Counted from the stretch's first letter, positions 43,569 through 52,486 are shown. The stretch: 64,000 nucleotides of DNA from Mesorhizobium sp. M1E.F.Ca.ET.045.02.1.1 (GCF_003952485.1 NZ_CP034447.1:4912501-4976500); one strand, 5' to 3'. The notes: generated by a model from the sequence alone, not told the origin. Made by a program: numbers and translations.

Positions 43569-43650
43569 TCAAACCCCGCACCCAATAAGAAGTCGGAATG
43601 CTACTGGTGCGGGCATCGCAAAGGCAAGCGGTCTCCGAAGGGAGCGGCCT

Positions 43651-43675
43651 GACGTTCTCAGCGAACGGGAACGTC
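43651..43675. repeat. Inverted repeat next to the small membrane protein gene
   Basis: GACGTTC and GAACGTC are perfect 7-bp arms separated by 11 bp. The site lies 3 bp beyond the stop of the minus-strand membrane protein and has no T-run. Confidence 0.35.
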
Positions 43676-43677
43676 GC

Positions 43678-43902
43678 TTACTTCTTGGCGATGAACCGCT
43701 GCACCATCACGGTTGAAACGCGCCCCACCAAGATACTGATGCCGGTTACGATGGGCACATATACCCGACCATTCCAACCTTCGGCCTTGCAGAGCTTTAC
43801 AAGTAAGAGAGCCAAGGGGAGCCCCACCAGAAGAACGCCAAGAGCCTGCGGACGTCGCTTTTTGAGGCGCTCGATATGTGCCTCTTGTTCTGGCTTGATC
43901 AT
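43678..43902 (-). CDS. Small membrane protein
   Basis: A 74-residue protein beginning MIKPEQEAHIERLKKRRPQA, with two probable membrane helices (LGVLLVGLPLALLLVKLC and VYVPIVTGISILVGRVSTVM). The N-terminus is charged and cytoplasmic by the positive-inside rule. I recognise no family. GGGG lies 8 bp before the ATG at 43902. It sits in the accessory stretch and faces away from the following small gene. Confidence 0.6.
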   Translation of the reverse strand: MIKPEQEAHIERLKKRRPQALGVLLVGLPLALLLVKLCKAEGWNGRVYVPIVTGISILVGRVSTVMVQRFIAKK

Positions 43903-44019
43903 CACGAAAGCCCCGCCGTCCCAGCCGAAACCAATCGCGCAACTGTGGCGCGCATAAGCCGGCTCCCGCAAGGGGAGTGCTTGACGATTTCAGCAGGAGG
44001 TGGCGCGCGCGGTAAACGG

Positions 44020-44313
44020 ATGATCGCATCGAGGATGCTGCAATTTGCGGTATGCTCAATTCTATGCGGGATGCTGCTACAGTCCCTTATGGCCGTCCGA
44101 ATAGTGGTTGTCCTGGCGCTTCTTTTCGCCTTCGCCTATGGATTCGCAAAACTCGTGGAACATTATGGCGGCGTTGGCGATCAACCCTCTCCGTGTGAAG
44201 AATTGTCAGACCTTGATTGCCCAGACCCGAACGCGCCACCTGCTATTCGGCATTTGCTCCCCACCTACATCTCGCTGTTGTCGATGATGCCGCCTTCGCC
44301 GTCGGGCAACTGA
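44020..44313 (+). CDS. Possible small membrane-anchored protein
   Basis: A 97-residue frame with one or two membrane segments at residues 5-42 (MLQFAVCSILCGMLLQSLMA and VRIVVVLALLFAFAYGFAKL) and a short cysteine-containing, proline-rich tail. AGGAGG is about 16 bp upstream, further than usual. No family recognised. The hydrophobic profile makes a real gene more likely than chance, but evidence is thin. Confidence 0.4.
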   Translation: MIASRMLQFAVCSILCGMLLQSLMAVRIVVVLALLFAFAYGFAKLVEHYGGVGDQPSPCEELSDLDCPDPNAPPAIRHLLPTYISLLSMMPPSPSGN

Positions 44314-44405
44314 TTCGAGAGCGCCGATCGCTTCCTGAGCCTCACCGGCGCCGCCACCATTCTCGGGGATGAATTCAACGCCGGCCGCTTCTAGCAATTT
44401 CAATG

Positions 44406-44491
44406 TGGTGCGGACGACGGGAATCGAACCCGTACGATCAGAGATCGAGGGATTTTAAGTCCCTTGCGTCTACCAATTCCGCCACGTCCGC
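44406..44491 (-). tRNA. tRNA-Leu (anticodon UAA)
   Basis: Read on the minus strand, GCGGACG pairs with CGTCCGC as acceptor stem. The D region TGGCGGAATTGGTAGACGC is typical of class II leucine tRNA. The anticodon stem GGGACTTAAAATCCC holds anticodon TAA. A long variable arm (TCGATCTCTGATCGTAC) and the T loop GGGTTCGATTCCC follow. CCA is encoded (44408-44406). It borders a stretch of small unknown genes, a usual spot for integration. Confidence 0.97.
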
Positions 44492-44681
44492 TGGCGAAGC
44501 CCTTTTCAGATGCCAGCCCGTAGCCGTCAAGGCATGTTTCGAGACAAGCGTCCTTGCGGGAACCATGACAGGCACAACGGCACCACGGTGCGAATATATT
44601 AGCTATGTTTAAAATTCGAGATTGTCCTAGCCGATATCGTTAGCATTTCCTTGCCAACATCGAGCCCAAGTTGATGGCAGA

Positions 44682-44915
44682 ATGCGTGCAGCCATGCGCG
44701 GGGCAGGGTGGATCAAAGGATTGCGGGCAACCGAGGCGCAGGAGCTGCGGCGCGAGATTGCCCAGCTTGAGCTCGACTTGATCGAGGCCGCCAACTCGGG
44801 GGGCAAGGGAAAGCTCCACGACATTGCGCACAGCTTGCGGTGGCAAAAGGCGCGCCTGGAGCGGCTGGAGGAGTGCCTGGCCGCCATGCCGGCCGGGAAG
44901 ACCACTTCGGCTTGA
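44682..44915 (+). CDS. Possible small helical protein
   Basis: A 77-residue frame predicted almost entirely helical (ATEAQELRREIAQLELDLIE and LRWQKARLERLEECLAAM), with a heptad-like pattern suggesting a coiled coil. No family recognised. The ribosome binding site is weak, and an alternative ATG lies four codons downstream. Opposite-strand frames here are less protein-like. Confidence 0.4.
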   Translation: MRAAMRGAGWIKGLRATEAQELRREIAQLELDLIEAANSGGKGKLHDIAHSLRWQKARLERLEECLAAMPAGKTTSA

Positions 44916-45080
44916 TCCTGGATAGTGGCGTGATCGCGCAATTACGCCTCCGGAGGCGTTCGCTACGGTTCCTCGCGGTGGACTTGATCCGCCGCGGCCG
45001 GCGTCTTTCAGGCCCTACCCATTCCCCCCCGCCCCCTGCGGGCGCCGGCCACCTTCGTTCCGTTGCTGCTGCTTTGCAAT

Positions 45081-45746
45081 TCAGAACTTGTAGCTGAAGT
45101 TCACGCCCAGTGTGTGGAGCTTCACGTCCTGGTCGCGATCGGAGAAGTCGTTCGGGACGTCGAAATGCTCCTTGCCGAAATCGTAGTAGCGGTACTGCGC
45201 GCCGACGACGATGTTGTTGCTCAACGCATAGTCGACGCCGGCGCCGATCGTCCAGCCGGCGCCGGTGCGTGTCTCGGCGAAGCTGGGCCCGGCGTCTTGT
45301 GAAGTCTCGATGCCGGCGAAGGCGACGCCGCCGACGCCGTAGATCAGCCAGCGATCGGCCGCCAAGCCGGCCTCGGCATTGACCGATCCCAGCCATTTGA
45401 TGTCGGTGCCGACGGAATTGCCGGGAGCCAGCAGGGCCGAACCGTCAACCGCGGAATAGTTGAGTTCGGCCCGCGCACCGATCACCGCCTGGTTGAACTG
45501 CCACAGGCCGGCGACATGGCCGCCGACAAAGCCGCCGTCGAGATCGGGTGAAGCGGCGAAAGGCTCGCCTTCCGTGCCGGCGATGTCGGAGCGGCCCCAG
45601 CCGTAACCGGCCTGGAGGCCGGCATAGTAGCCCGTCCAGTCGAAACCGGGCGCGGTCATGGGCAAATCGGCGCCTATGTCCGCGGCCAGGGCAGGCCCGG
45701 ACAGCAGGGCGAAAAAGCCGGCACTGGCGAGCGTCAGGCGACGCAT
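45081..45746 (-). CDS. Outer membrane protein, Omp25/RopB-like beta-barrel
   Basis: A 221-residue outer-membrane protein. The signal peptide MRRLTLASAGFFALLSGPALA is followed by the family's first strand FDWTGYYAGLQAGYGWGRSD. An eight-stranded barrel is suggested by alternating strands, for example GFVGGHVAGLWQFNQAVIGA and GVDYALSNNIVVGAQYRYYD. The last residues LHTLGVNFSYKF end in phenylalanine, the sorting signal of outer-membrane barrels. It belongs to the Omp25/Omp31 (RopB) group of rhizobia and Brucella. I start at 45746 rather than at an earlier in-frame codon because the signal peptide begins there. Confidence 0.9.
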   Translation of the reverse strand: MRRLTLASAGFFALLSGPALAADIGADLPMTAPGFDWTGYYAGLQAGYGWGRSDIAGTEGEPFAASPDLDGGFVGGHVAGLWQFNQAVIGARAELNYSAVDGSALLAPGNSVGTDIKWLGSVNAEAGLAADRWLIYGVGGVAFAGIETSQDAGPSFAETRTGAGWTIGAGVDYALSNNIVVGAQYRYYDFGKEHFDVPNDFSDRDQDVKLHTLGVNFSYKF

Positions 45747-45837
45747 CGAGCGCTCCGAAATGGCGGTTTCGAAAGACTCCTTGGCACAACCTAGCGTTAT
45801 TCGCAGCAAAACGGAATTGTATTTCTGCAACAGTGGT

Positions 45838-46050
45838 TTACGTCGGCGGGTTGTGCACGCGATCTTCCAGATCGCGCTGTTTCTCCTCGGACGAGGCCAG
45901 CCGGTTGAAAGCGTATTCGGTAAACAACGAGCCGGCGATGAGGATGGCGATCGGCGCGGCCCATGCCCAGAACGAATGAAAGGTGAAGAAGGCCAGGCCG
46001 GCGCGACATGCCGACAACACGAAAATTGCGAACCGAATCGTCTGTGCCAT
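45838..46050 (-). CDS. Small membrane protein
   Basis: A 70-residue protein with two hydrophobic segments (TIRFAIFVLSACRAGLAFFT and WAWAAPIAILIAGSLFTEYA) and a short charged cytoplasmic tail (SSEEKQRDLEDRVHNPP). It starts MAQTIRF with GGATAAAAG upstream. I do not recognise the family; the clear membrane topology supports a real gene. It lies between the Omp25-like gene and the adenine deaminase, diverging from the latter. Confidence 0.6.
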   Translation of the reverse strand: MAQTIRFAIFVLSACRAGLAFFTFHSFWAWAAPIAILIAGSLFTEYAFNRLASSEEKQRDLEDRVHNPPT

Positions 46051-46145
46051 CTTTTATCCGGACGACAGCCTGGGCCGTCAGTCTAAGCGATTTCGCCTTG
46101 CCGGAGGAGATTATCCGCCAAAACTGCTGTTTGCCTTAAAAACAA

Positions 46146-46170
46146 ACCAGTTTTGCCAACTGGTCAAAAC
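46146..46170. promoter_or_regulatory. Palindromic operator candidate before adenine deaminase
   Basis: ACCAGTT-TTGCC-AACTGGT (46146-46164) is a perfect inverted repeat, and it overlaps GTTTTG...CAAAAC (46150-46170). The site lies 40-64 bp before the deaminase ATG. The ACCAGTT/AACTGGT arms resemble GntR/FadR-type half sites. Confidence 0.45.
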
Positions 46171-46209
46171 CGCGCCCGCTTGGCACAGTCGGGCAAACAG
46201 GAGTCCGTC

Positions 46210-48021
46210 ATGGCGGGAAGCGCGAATAAGATGAAACCCAGGCTCTGGACCGAGGTGGCGACGCATCTGGTGGATGTTGCGATGGGCCGCAAGCCAGCCG
46301 ACCTCGTGATCCGCAACGGCCGCTGGGTGAATGTCCATTCGGGCGAGATCATTCCCGGCACCGATATTGCGATCGCTGCCGGCCGCTTTGCTTATTGCGG
46401 GCCGAATGCCGGCCATGCGATCGGGCAGGGGACCAAGGTGGTCGATGCCGGCGGACGCTATCTGGTGCCCGGTCTTTGCGACGCGCATATGCATGTCGAA
46501 AGCGGCATGGTGACGGTGACGGAATTCTGCCGCGCGGTGATCCCGCACGGCACAACCTCTATGTTCATCGATCCGCACGAGATCGCCAATGTGCTGGGCC
46601 TGCCGGGCGTCCGGCTGATGCATGACGAGGCCGTTGCAATGCCGATCAACGTGCATGTGCAGATGCCGTCCTGCGTGCCTTCGGCGCCCGGCCTGGAGCA
46701 TGCCGGCGCAGAGCTGACAGTCGCCGACGTCGCCGAGGCGATGACCTGGGAAAACATCATCGGCCTCGGCGAGGTGATGAATTTTCCCGGTGTCGCCGCC
46801 AACAATCCGGTGATGTCGGGCGAGATCGCCGAGACCGTCAAGGCCGGCAAGACGGTCGGCGGCCACTATGCCTCGCCCGATCTCGGCCTGCCTTTCCACG
46901 GCTATGTCGCCGGCGGCGCCGAGGACGACCATGAAGGCACGCGCGCCGAAGACGCGATCGCCCGCGTGCGCCAGGGCATGAAGGCGATGCTGAGGCTGGG
47001 TTCTGCCTGGTATGACGTCGCGGCCCAGATCAAGGCAGTGACGGAAGGCGGCATCGATCCGCGCAACTTCATCCTGTGCACGGACGACAGCCATTCCGGC
47101 ACGCTGGTGCATGAAGGCCATATGGACCGGGTGGTGCGGCATGCGATTCAGCAGGGGCTGAAGCCGGTGACGGCGATCCAGATGGCGACGCTGAACACCG
47201 CCCAGCATTTCAGGCTGGAGCGGGAAGTCGGCTCGATCGCGCCGGGCAGGCTGGCCGATCTCCTGATCGTCTCCGATCTCGCCCAGATGACCATCGATGA
47301 GGTCTATGGCCGTGGCGTCAGGCTGGCCAAGGCCGGCAAGCTCGAGATCGATATTCCGGCCTACGATTATCCAAGGACGGCGAAGAACACGGTCAAGCTC
47401 GGCAAGAAGCTCAGGGCCGCGGATTTTGACATCGCCGCGCCCCAGGGCGCCAACGAGGTTCGGGCGCGGGTGATCGGCGTGATCGAGAACCAGGCGCCGA
47501 CGCGGGCGCTCGAAGCCGACCTGCCGGTCGAAGACGGGTTGGTCGCCATGGACCGCCGCAACGACGTCTGCCAGATCGCCCTGGTGGAACGACACAGGGG
47601 CACCGGCGGCGTGACCAACGCCTTCGTGTCCGGCTTCGGCTATGTCGAGGACTGCGCCATGGCTTCGAGCGTGGCGCACGACGCGCATCACATCATCGTC
47701 GTCGGCACCAACAAGGAGGATATGGCTTTGGCCGTCAACCGGCTCGGTGAAGTGGGCGGCGGCGTCGTGCTTTATTCCAAGGGCAAGGAGCTGGCGCTGG
47801 TCGAAATGCCGATCGCCGGGCTGATGTCGGACGAGCGCGCCGAGATCGTCGCCGCCAAGGCCGAGCAACTGACGGAAGCGATGCGCAAGGTCGGCTGCTC
47901 GCTGAACAACGCCTACATGCAGCACTCGCTGCTGGCGCTGGTGGTCATTCCGGAGCTCAGAATCTCAGACGTGGGTTTGGTGGACGTGACGACGTTCCAG
48001 AAGGTCGATCTCTTTATCTGA
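46210..48021 (+). CDS. ade: Adenine deaminase
   Basis: A 603-residue amidohydrolase that deaminates adenine to hypoxanthine in purine salvage. Metal-ligand motifs are visible: LVPGLCDAHMHVESGMV at about residues 86-102, FIDPHEIANVLG near 119-130, and LCTDDSHSGTLVHEGHMDRV near 295. The C-terminal domain typical of the Ade family (GGGVVLYSKGKELALVEMPI, MQHSLLALVVIPELRISDVG) is complete. AGGAGTCCGTC lies before the ATG at 46210; the frame extends 19 codons further without similarity. A strong palindrome upstream suggests regulation by a purine-responsive or GntR-type factor. No purine transporter is adjacent. Confidence 0.95.
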   Translation: MAGSANKMKPRLWTEVATHLVDVAMGRKPADLVIRNGRWVNVHSGEIIPGTDIAIAAGRFAYCGPNAGHAIGQGTKVVDAGGRYLVPGLCDAHMHVESGMVTVTEFCRAVIPHGTTSMFIDPHEIANVLGLPGVRLMHDEAVAMPINVHVQMPSCVPSAPGLEHAGAELTVADVAEAMTWENIIGLGEVMNFPGVAANNPVMSGEIAETVKAGKTVGGHYASPDLGLPFHGYVAGGAEDDHEGTRAEDAIARVRQGMKAMLRLGSAWYDVAAQIKAVTEGGIDPRNFILCTDDSHSGTLVHEGHMDRVVRHAIQQGLKPVTAIQMATLNTAQHFRLEREVGSIAPGRLADLLIVSDLAQMTIDEVYGRGVRLAKAGKLEIDIPAYDYPRTAKNTVKLGKKLRAADFDIAAPQGANEVRARVIGVIENQAPTRALEADLPVEDGLVAMDRRNDVCQIALVERHRGTGGVTNAFVSGFGYVEDCAMASSVAHDAHHIIVVGTNKEDMALAVNRLGEVGGGVVLYSKGKELALVEMPIAGLMSDERAEIVAAKAEQLTEAMRKVGCSLNNAYMQHSLLALVVIPELRISDVGLVDVTTFQKVDLFI

Positions 48022-48039
48022 GACGGAGCGGGCGCTCAC

Positions 48040-49206
48040 TCACTGTCCACCGGTGGCGATGGTCAGCACCTTGAACGGGGTGGTGATGACGACCTCGGCC
48101 ACCGAGCCGACCGCCTTGCCGAGGCCCTGGCCGATGTTGTTGAGCTGCGCCGGATCCGGCTCGTCGGATGCCAGGCCGGCGGGCGTGCGCAGGCGGTTGC
48201 CGAGCAACTGCACCAGGATCGGATTGTCGGCGAACTTGGCGTGATTCAGACCGTCGCCGCCCTTGGCCTGGGTCAAATCGACCACCGTAACGCCGTAATT
48301 GGCGAGATCGGACGCGTTGCCGTAGTCGCCGACGCGCGGTTTGTCGCCGGAAATGAGGCTGGACAGCTTGAGCGCCCGGTCGTCGCCCGAGAGCAGGATG
48401 GCGAACGGCTTGTTGGGCTTGCCGTAGCGGATCATCTGCTTCTTGAAGACGTCGACGTCGATGTCGGGCGAGGCGAGGATGACATAGCCGAGCTTGCCGT
48501 TGAGATCGCGGTCGCCGGTGATGGCAAGCTGGCGCAACGCTTCCATCGTCAGCCATGTGCCCATCGAATGGGCGATGATGTCGATGCTTTTGGCTCGCGT
48601 CTTGGCAAGCATTCTCAGCGTCGCCTCGAGGTCGTCGCGCGCGGCGGTGGAGCTGTCCTTGTCATAGATATAGCCGGTCGTCTTGCCGCTCGACGCCCAG
48701 GAGAAGAGCACCGGCGTGCCCGGATATTTCGTGTCATGCGCGATCTGCGTCAGGCGATAGACACCGTCGTCGAAGCCGTTGTTGAAGCCGTGCACGAACA
48801 CCAGGGCGCGGTCGCCGCGCACCGAAATGTCGGCACCGACCGCCTTGGCGAATTGCTGCGCGTCGCCATAGTGGACGACATCGGTCGCGGTGAACTGCTT
48901 GGCCGGGTTGCTGTCGGCCGAACCCTTGGCGCGCTCGATCGCGCCGACCTGATGCGCCTTGGGAACGGTCACATCGACGCGAGCGTAGCTGGTGCTCAGC
49001 GAGCGATCGCCGTCGAAAACCTGGCGCGGATCCTTGGCTGCCTGCTGGCGGGTCGTGGCGACGAAGATTTCATGCGTGGCCGCAATGTCGGAGGCCGGGA
49101 CCGCAACCGTCTTCCTGTTGAGCAGATCGTGCGTATTTCCGCCGGCGCAGCCGGTCAGGGCGAGCGCCAGGGCAAGGCCGAGGACGATCTTCGAACGCAC
49201 GATCAC
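48040..49206 (-). CDS. DUF900 alpha/beta hydrolase lipoprotein, copy 1
   Basis: A 388-residue exported lipoprotein with an alpha/beta hydrolase (DUF900) domain. The lipobox is LTGC with Cys20. The oxyanion region is VFVHGFNNGFDDGVYRLTQI, the nucleophile elbow AHSMGTW (serine), and a later ASPDIDVDVFKKQMIRYGK block defines the family. The probable catalytic histidine is in GLNHAKFADNP. Substrate unknown; esterase or lipase activity is inferred from the motifs. It sits in tandem with a similar gene upstream (49325-50416), same direction, so they arose by duplication. It converges on ade with 18 bp between stops. Confidence 0.85.
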   Translation of the reverse strand: MIVRSKIVLGLALALALTGCAGGNTHDLLNRKTVAVPASDIAATHEIFVATTRQQAAKDPRQVFDGDRSLSTSYARVDVTVPKAHQVGAIERAKGSADSNPAKQFTATDVVHYGDAQQFAKAVGADISVRGDRALVFVHGFNNGFDDGVYRLTQIAHDTKYPGTPVLFSWASSGKTTGYIYDKDSSTAARDDLEATLRMLAKTRAKSIDIIAHSMGTWLTMEALRQLAITGDRDLNGKLGYVILASPDIDVDVFKKQMIRYGKPNKPFAILLSGDDRALKLSSLISGDKPRVGDYGNASDLANYGVTVVDLTQAKGGDGLNHAKFADNPILVQLLGNRLRTPAGLASDEPDPAQLNNIGQGLGKAVGSVAEVVITTPFKVLTIATGGQ

Positions 49207-49324
49207 CCGGGATCCCCCAAGGGCGGCAAACCTCTCTGATTACTCCGATAAAGCCAGAGCACGGCCGGGTCCAGTTCAAAGTCTATGCAGCACGGCAATC
49301 GCGACGCGATCCGGCGAGCCACGG

Positions 49325-50416
49325 TTACTGGATCCCGAGCTGGCTGATGCGGTCGGTGACATCGCGGTCGCTGGCAAAACCATCGTCCTCGCGCAGCCGC
49401 TGGCCGATCATCTTCACCAGCACGGGGTTGTCGGCGAATTTGGTGTGGTTGAAGCTGTCGTTGCCCTTTTCCTTGGAAAGGTCGACCACCGTGACGCCAT
49501 AGGAGGCGAGATCGGCGGCGTCCCTGTAGTCGCCGACGCGCGGCCGCGAGCCCGCAATCAGGCCGGAGAGCCGCAGCGCGCGGTCGTCGTCCGACAGCAG
49601 CAGGATGAAAGGCTTGTCGGGCTTGCCGTAGCGGCGCATCTGGCTCTTGAAGACGTCGACGTCGATATCGGGCGAGGCCAGCACGACGTCGCCGAGCTTG
49701 CCGCTGAGATCCCGGTCGCCGGTGATTGCGAGCTGGCGCAGCGTCTCCATCGTCACCCAGGTGCCCATCGAATGGGCGACGATGTCGATGCGCCGCGCGC
49801 CCGTCTGCGCGAGCATTCTCAGCGTCACTTCCAACTGGTCGCGGGCGGCGGCGGCACTTTCCCTGTCATAGACATAGTCGGTGGTCTTGGCGCCCGAAGC
49901 CCAGGAGAACAGCACCGGCGTTCCGGGATAGCCGGAATCGTGGACGATCTGCGTCAGACGGTAGACAGCGTCGTCAAAGCCGGTGTTGTAACCATGGACG
50001 AAAACCATGACCCGGCCGCCACGGGCATCGATGTCGGCGTTGAGCGCGCTCGTGAATTTCGGCTGCGTGTCGTAACCGACGACCTCGGATGCCATGAAAT
50101 ATTTAGTCGGGTCGTTGGAGTTGCCGCGCGAGCGGCGCTCGATCTGGCCGGTCTGGTGGACCGGCGGCACCGTGACGCTGACGCGGGCATAGTTGAGCGT
50201 CGCCGAGCGCTCACCGTCGAAGACCTTATTCGGGTCGTCGGAGCGCTTGCGCGTGGTGGCGATGAAGATCGAGTGGTTGCCGGCGATCTCGGTCGCCTGC
50301 GTCGGCACGACGACGCTGCCCAGAATTTCCTCTGTCTGCCGCCCCGCGCAGCCTGCCATCAACAGAGCCAGGGCAATGATCAAAAGCGTCTTCACATGCA
50401 CGTCGAACAAATCCAC
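49325..50416 (-). CDS. DUF900 alpha/beta hydrolase lipoprotein, copy 2
   Basis: A 363-residue lipoprotein, clearly related to the adjacent copy: shared blocks include VFVHGYNTGFDDAVYRLTQI, AHSMGTWVTMETLRQLAITG and ASPDIDVDVFKSQMRRYGKP. The lipobox is LMAGC with Cys23 when started at the GTG at 50416; other non-ATG starts nearby also leave a workable signal. The catalytic serine and the histidine in SFNHTKFADNP are intact. Copy 1 ends with about 30 residues that copy 2 lacks. The two are 118 bp apart, so they may be separate transcription units. Function unknown. Confidence 0.82.
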   Translation of the reverse strand: MDLFDVHVKTLLIIALALLMAGCAGRQTEEILGSVVVPTQATEIAGNHSIFIATTRKRSDDPNKVFDGERSATLNYARVSVTVPPVHQTGQIERRSRGNSNDPTKYFMASEVVGYDTQPKFTSALNADIDARGGRVMVFVHGYNTGFDDAVYRLTQIVHDSGYPGTPVLFSWASGAKTTDYVYDRESAAAARDQLEVTLRMLAQTGARRIDIVAHSMGTWVTMETLRQLAITGDRDLSGKLGDVVLASPDIDVDVFKSQMRRYGKPDKPFILLLSDDDRALRLSGLIAGSRPRVGDYRDAADLASYGVTVVDLSKEKGNDSFNHTKFADNPVLVKMIGQRLREDDGFASDRDVTDRISQLGIQ

Positions 50417-50622
50417 TCCGGCCGCAATTGGCCATCAACCTCCGCGAAATCTCCCGGACAGGCGAAGTGCGGCGGAAGTAAGTCGTGTCCAGCGGAAATT
50501 TGCTCGGCGGCCGACGAGGGCCGCGGCACTGTTGCGCGAAAGCCAAAACGGCGGCAGGAAGACTTGTTGGTCAGGGGAGCCGCGTGCTGGCGTGTGCTGC
50601 CAAAGCGAAAAGAGGTTCCGAA

Positions 50623-51879
50623 GTGAACAGTTTTTCCTCTCGCGTCGCCTCCGCCGCCGAGGCGATCCGCGGGATCTTTCCGGAAACACCTCTGCAGGAG
50701 AACGACTACCTGTCGAAAAAGACAGGCGCCCGCATCCTTTTGAAGCGCGAGGACCTGACCCCGGTCCGCTCCTACAAGATCAGAGGCGCCTTCAATTTCT
50801 TCCGCAAGGCGCTTGCCGCCGGCAACAACGCGGAACTGTTCGTCTGCGCCTCAGCCGGCAACCATGCACAGGGTTTTGCCTTCGTCTGCCGGCATTTCGG
50901 CAAAAAGGGCGTCGTGTTCATGCCGGTGACGACGCCGCAGCAGAAGATCGACAAGACGCGGCTGTTCGGCGGCGATTTCGTCGAGATCAAGCTGGTCGGC
51001 GATTTCTTCGACGATTGTTATCGCGCCGCCTTCGAATTCACCGAGACCGCCGGCGCGCATATGGTGCCGCCCTTCGACCACAAGGACATCATCGAGGGCC
51101 AGGCGACGGTCGCCTATGAGATCGCCGCCCAGATGCCCGGCGGGCGCATGCCCGAAATCGTCATGCTGCCGGTCGGCGGCGGCGGACTGGCCGCCGGTGT
51201 CACCCACTATTTCGCCGACCGGCATCGCGACACGCGCTTCGTGTTCTGCGAGCCGGCGGGCGCGCCGAGCCTCAGCGAGAGCCTTGCCAGCGGCAAGCGG
51301 GTCAAGCTCGCCAAGGTCGACAATTTCGTCGACGGCGCCGCGGTGGCGGAGATCGGCCGCGAGCCGCTGCGCCACCTCAAGGACTTCACTGCCGACGCCG
51401 TGCGCCTCGTCCCGGAGAACCGGCTCTGCGCGACGATGATCGAGATGCTCAATGTCGAGGGCGTGGTACTGGAGCCGGCCGGCGCATTGGCGATCGACGC
51501 GCTCAAGGATTTTTCGCGCAAGGAGATCAGGGGCAAGACGATCGTCGCGGTGGTCTCCGGCGGCAATTTCGACTTCGAGCGGCTGCCGGACGTCAAGGAG
51601 CGGGCGCTGCGCTTCGAGGGACTGAAGAAGTATTTCGTCATCCGCTTTCCGCAGCGGCCCGGCGCACTGCGCGATTTCCTCGAGTTGCTGGGTCCCGACG
51701 ACGACATCGCCCGCTTCGAGTATCTGAAGAAGTCGGCGCGCAATTTCGGCTCGGTGCTGATCGGCATCGAGACCAAGGACCGGCGTAATTTCGATCTGCT
51801 GAAGGCCAATTTCGACGCCGAGGGCGTGCAGTATCAGGACATCACCGACAACGAGACGCTGGCGGGGTTCATCATATGA
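50623..51879 (+). CDS. ilvA: Threonine dehydratase
   Basis: PLP enzyme that converts threonine to 2-oxobutanoate, first step of isoleucine synthesis. Lys52 in VRSYKIRGAFNFF binds PLP, and the PLP-phosphate loop is PVGGGGLAAGV near residue 183. The C-terminal ACT-like regulatory part (YFVIRFPQRPGALRDFLELL) is single, as in the IlvA1 type of many alphaproteobacteria; length 418. I use the GTG at 50623 (VNSFSSRVASAAEAI), which has AGAGG 7 bp upstream; the frame stays open further 5' without similarity. Its stop overlaps the next ATG (ATGA), so DUF1697 is cotranslated. Confidence 0.95.
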   Translation: MNSFSSRVASAAEAIRGIFPETPLQENDYLSKKTGARILLKREDLTPVRSYKIRGAFNFFRKALAAGNNAELFVCASAGNHAQGFAFVCRHFGKKGVVFMPVTTPQQKIDKTRLFGGDFVEIKLVGDFFDDCYRAAFEFTETAGAHMVPPFDHKDIIEGQATVAYEIAAQMPGGRMPEIVMLPVGGGGLAAGVTHYFADRHRDTRFVFCEPAGAPSLSESLASGKRVKLAKVDNFVDGAAVAEIGREPLRHLKDFTADAVRLVPENRLCATMIEMLNVEGVVLEPAGALAIDALKDFSRKEIRGKTIVAVVSGGNFDFERLPDVKERALRFEGLKKYFVIRFPQRPGALRDFLELLGPDDDIARFEYLKKSARNFGSVLIGIETKDRRNFDLLKANFDAEGVQYQDITDNETLAGFII

Positions 51880-52448
51880 GCGGGCCAAAAATAAACGATA
51901 AAGGGGCGATTTTCGTGGCGCTGTTTTCCGGCATCAACGTCGGCGGCAACCGCATCGTCAAGATGGCGGAACTGAAGTCGTTCTTCGAAGATCTCGGCTT
52001 CACCGGCGTCGCGACCTACGTGCAAAGCGGCAACGTCGTGTTCCGCGCGAAAAACGGCGATGCGGCAGCGCTGACCAAAGAACTCGAAGCCGCCTTCGAG
52101 AAGAAATGGGGGTTCAATTCCCGCATCATGGTCCGTGATGCCGGATGGTTCGAGCGACTGGTGAAGGACAATCCCTATCCGGAAGTTGCCGGCGAGCCGA
52201 CCAAGCTGCACGCCTACGTACTGGAACGCGAGCCGACCGCGGAAGAGGCCAAACGGCTGGCGGACAAATGCACCGGCCCGGAGCGCTTCGAGATCAAGAG
52301 CGACGTGCTTTACCTGCACGCGCCGGATGGGGTCGGCAAATCCGTCTTCGCCAATCTCATCCCGCGCACATTGAAGGTGCCCGGCACGGCGCGCAACTGG
52401 CGCAGCGTGCTTGCCTTGCTCGACATGGCCGGCAAGGCCGGCGGCTGA
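51876..52448 (+). CDS. DUF1697 family protein
   Basis: A 190-residue protein of the DUF1697 family, function unknown. The conserved start of the domain is FVALFSGINVGGNRIVKMAE, with VATYVQSGNVVFRAK and the C-terminal FANLIPRTLKVPGTARNWRS. It overlaps the ilvA stop by four bases. The pairing with ilvA is probably a positional accident of operon structure rather than a pathway link, since family members occur in many contexts. It converges on the DUF2218 gene. Confidence 0.88.
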   Translation: MSGPKINDKGAIFVALFSGINVGGNRIVKMAELKSFFEDLGFTGVATYVQSGNVVFRAKNGDAAALTKELEAAFEKKWGFNSRIMVRDAGWFERLVKDNPYPEVAGEPTKLHAYVLEREPTAEEAKRLADKCTGPERFEIKSDVLYLHAPDGVGKSVFANLIPRTLKVPGTARNWRSVLALLDMAGKAGG

Positions 52449-52486
52449 AGCCGAATATGCTCAGGCGGCCTTTTGCCAGTCGAAGG

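Noticed and set aside
44406..44491. Integrated element with tRNA-Leu attachment site
   Set aside because: No integrase gene and no second copy of the tRNA 3' end were seen in the window; only suggested as a possibility.
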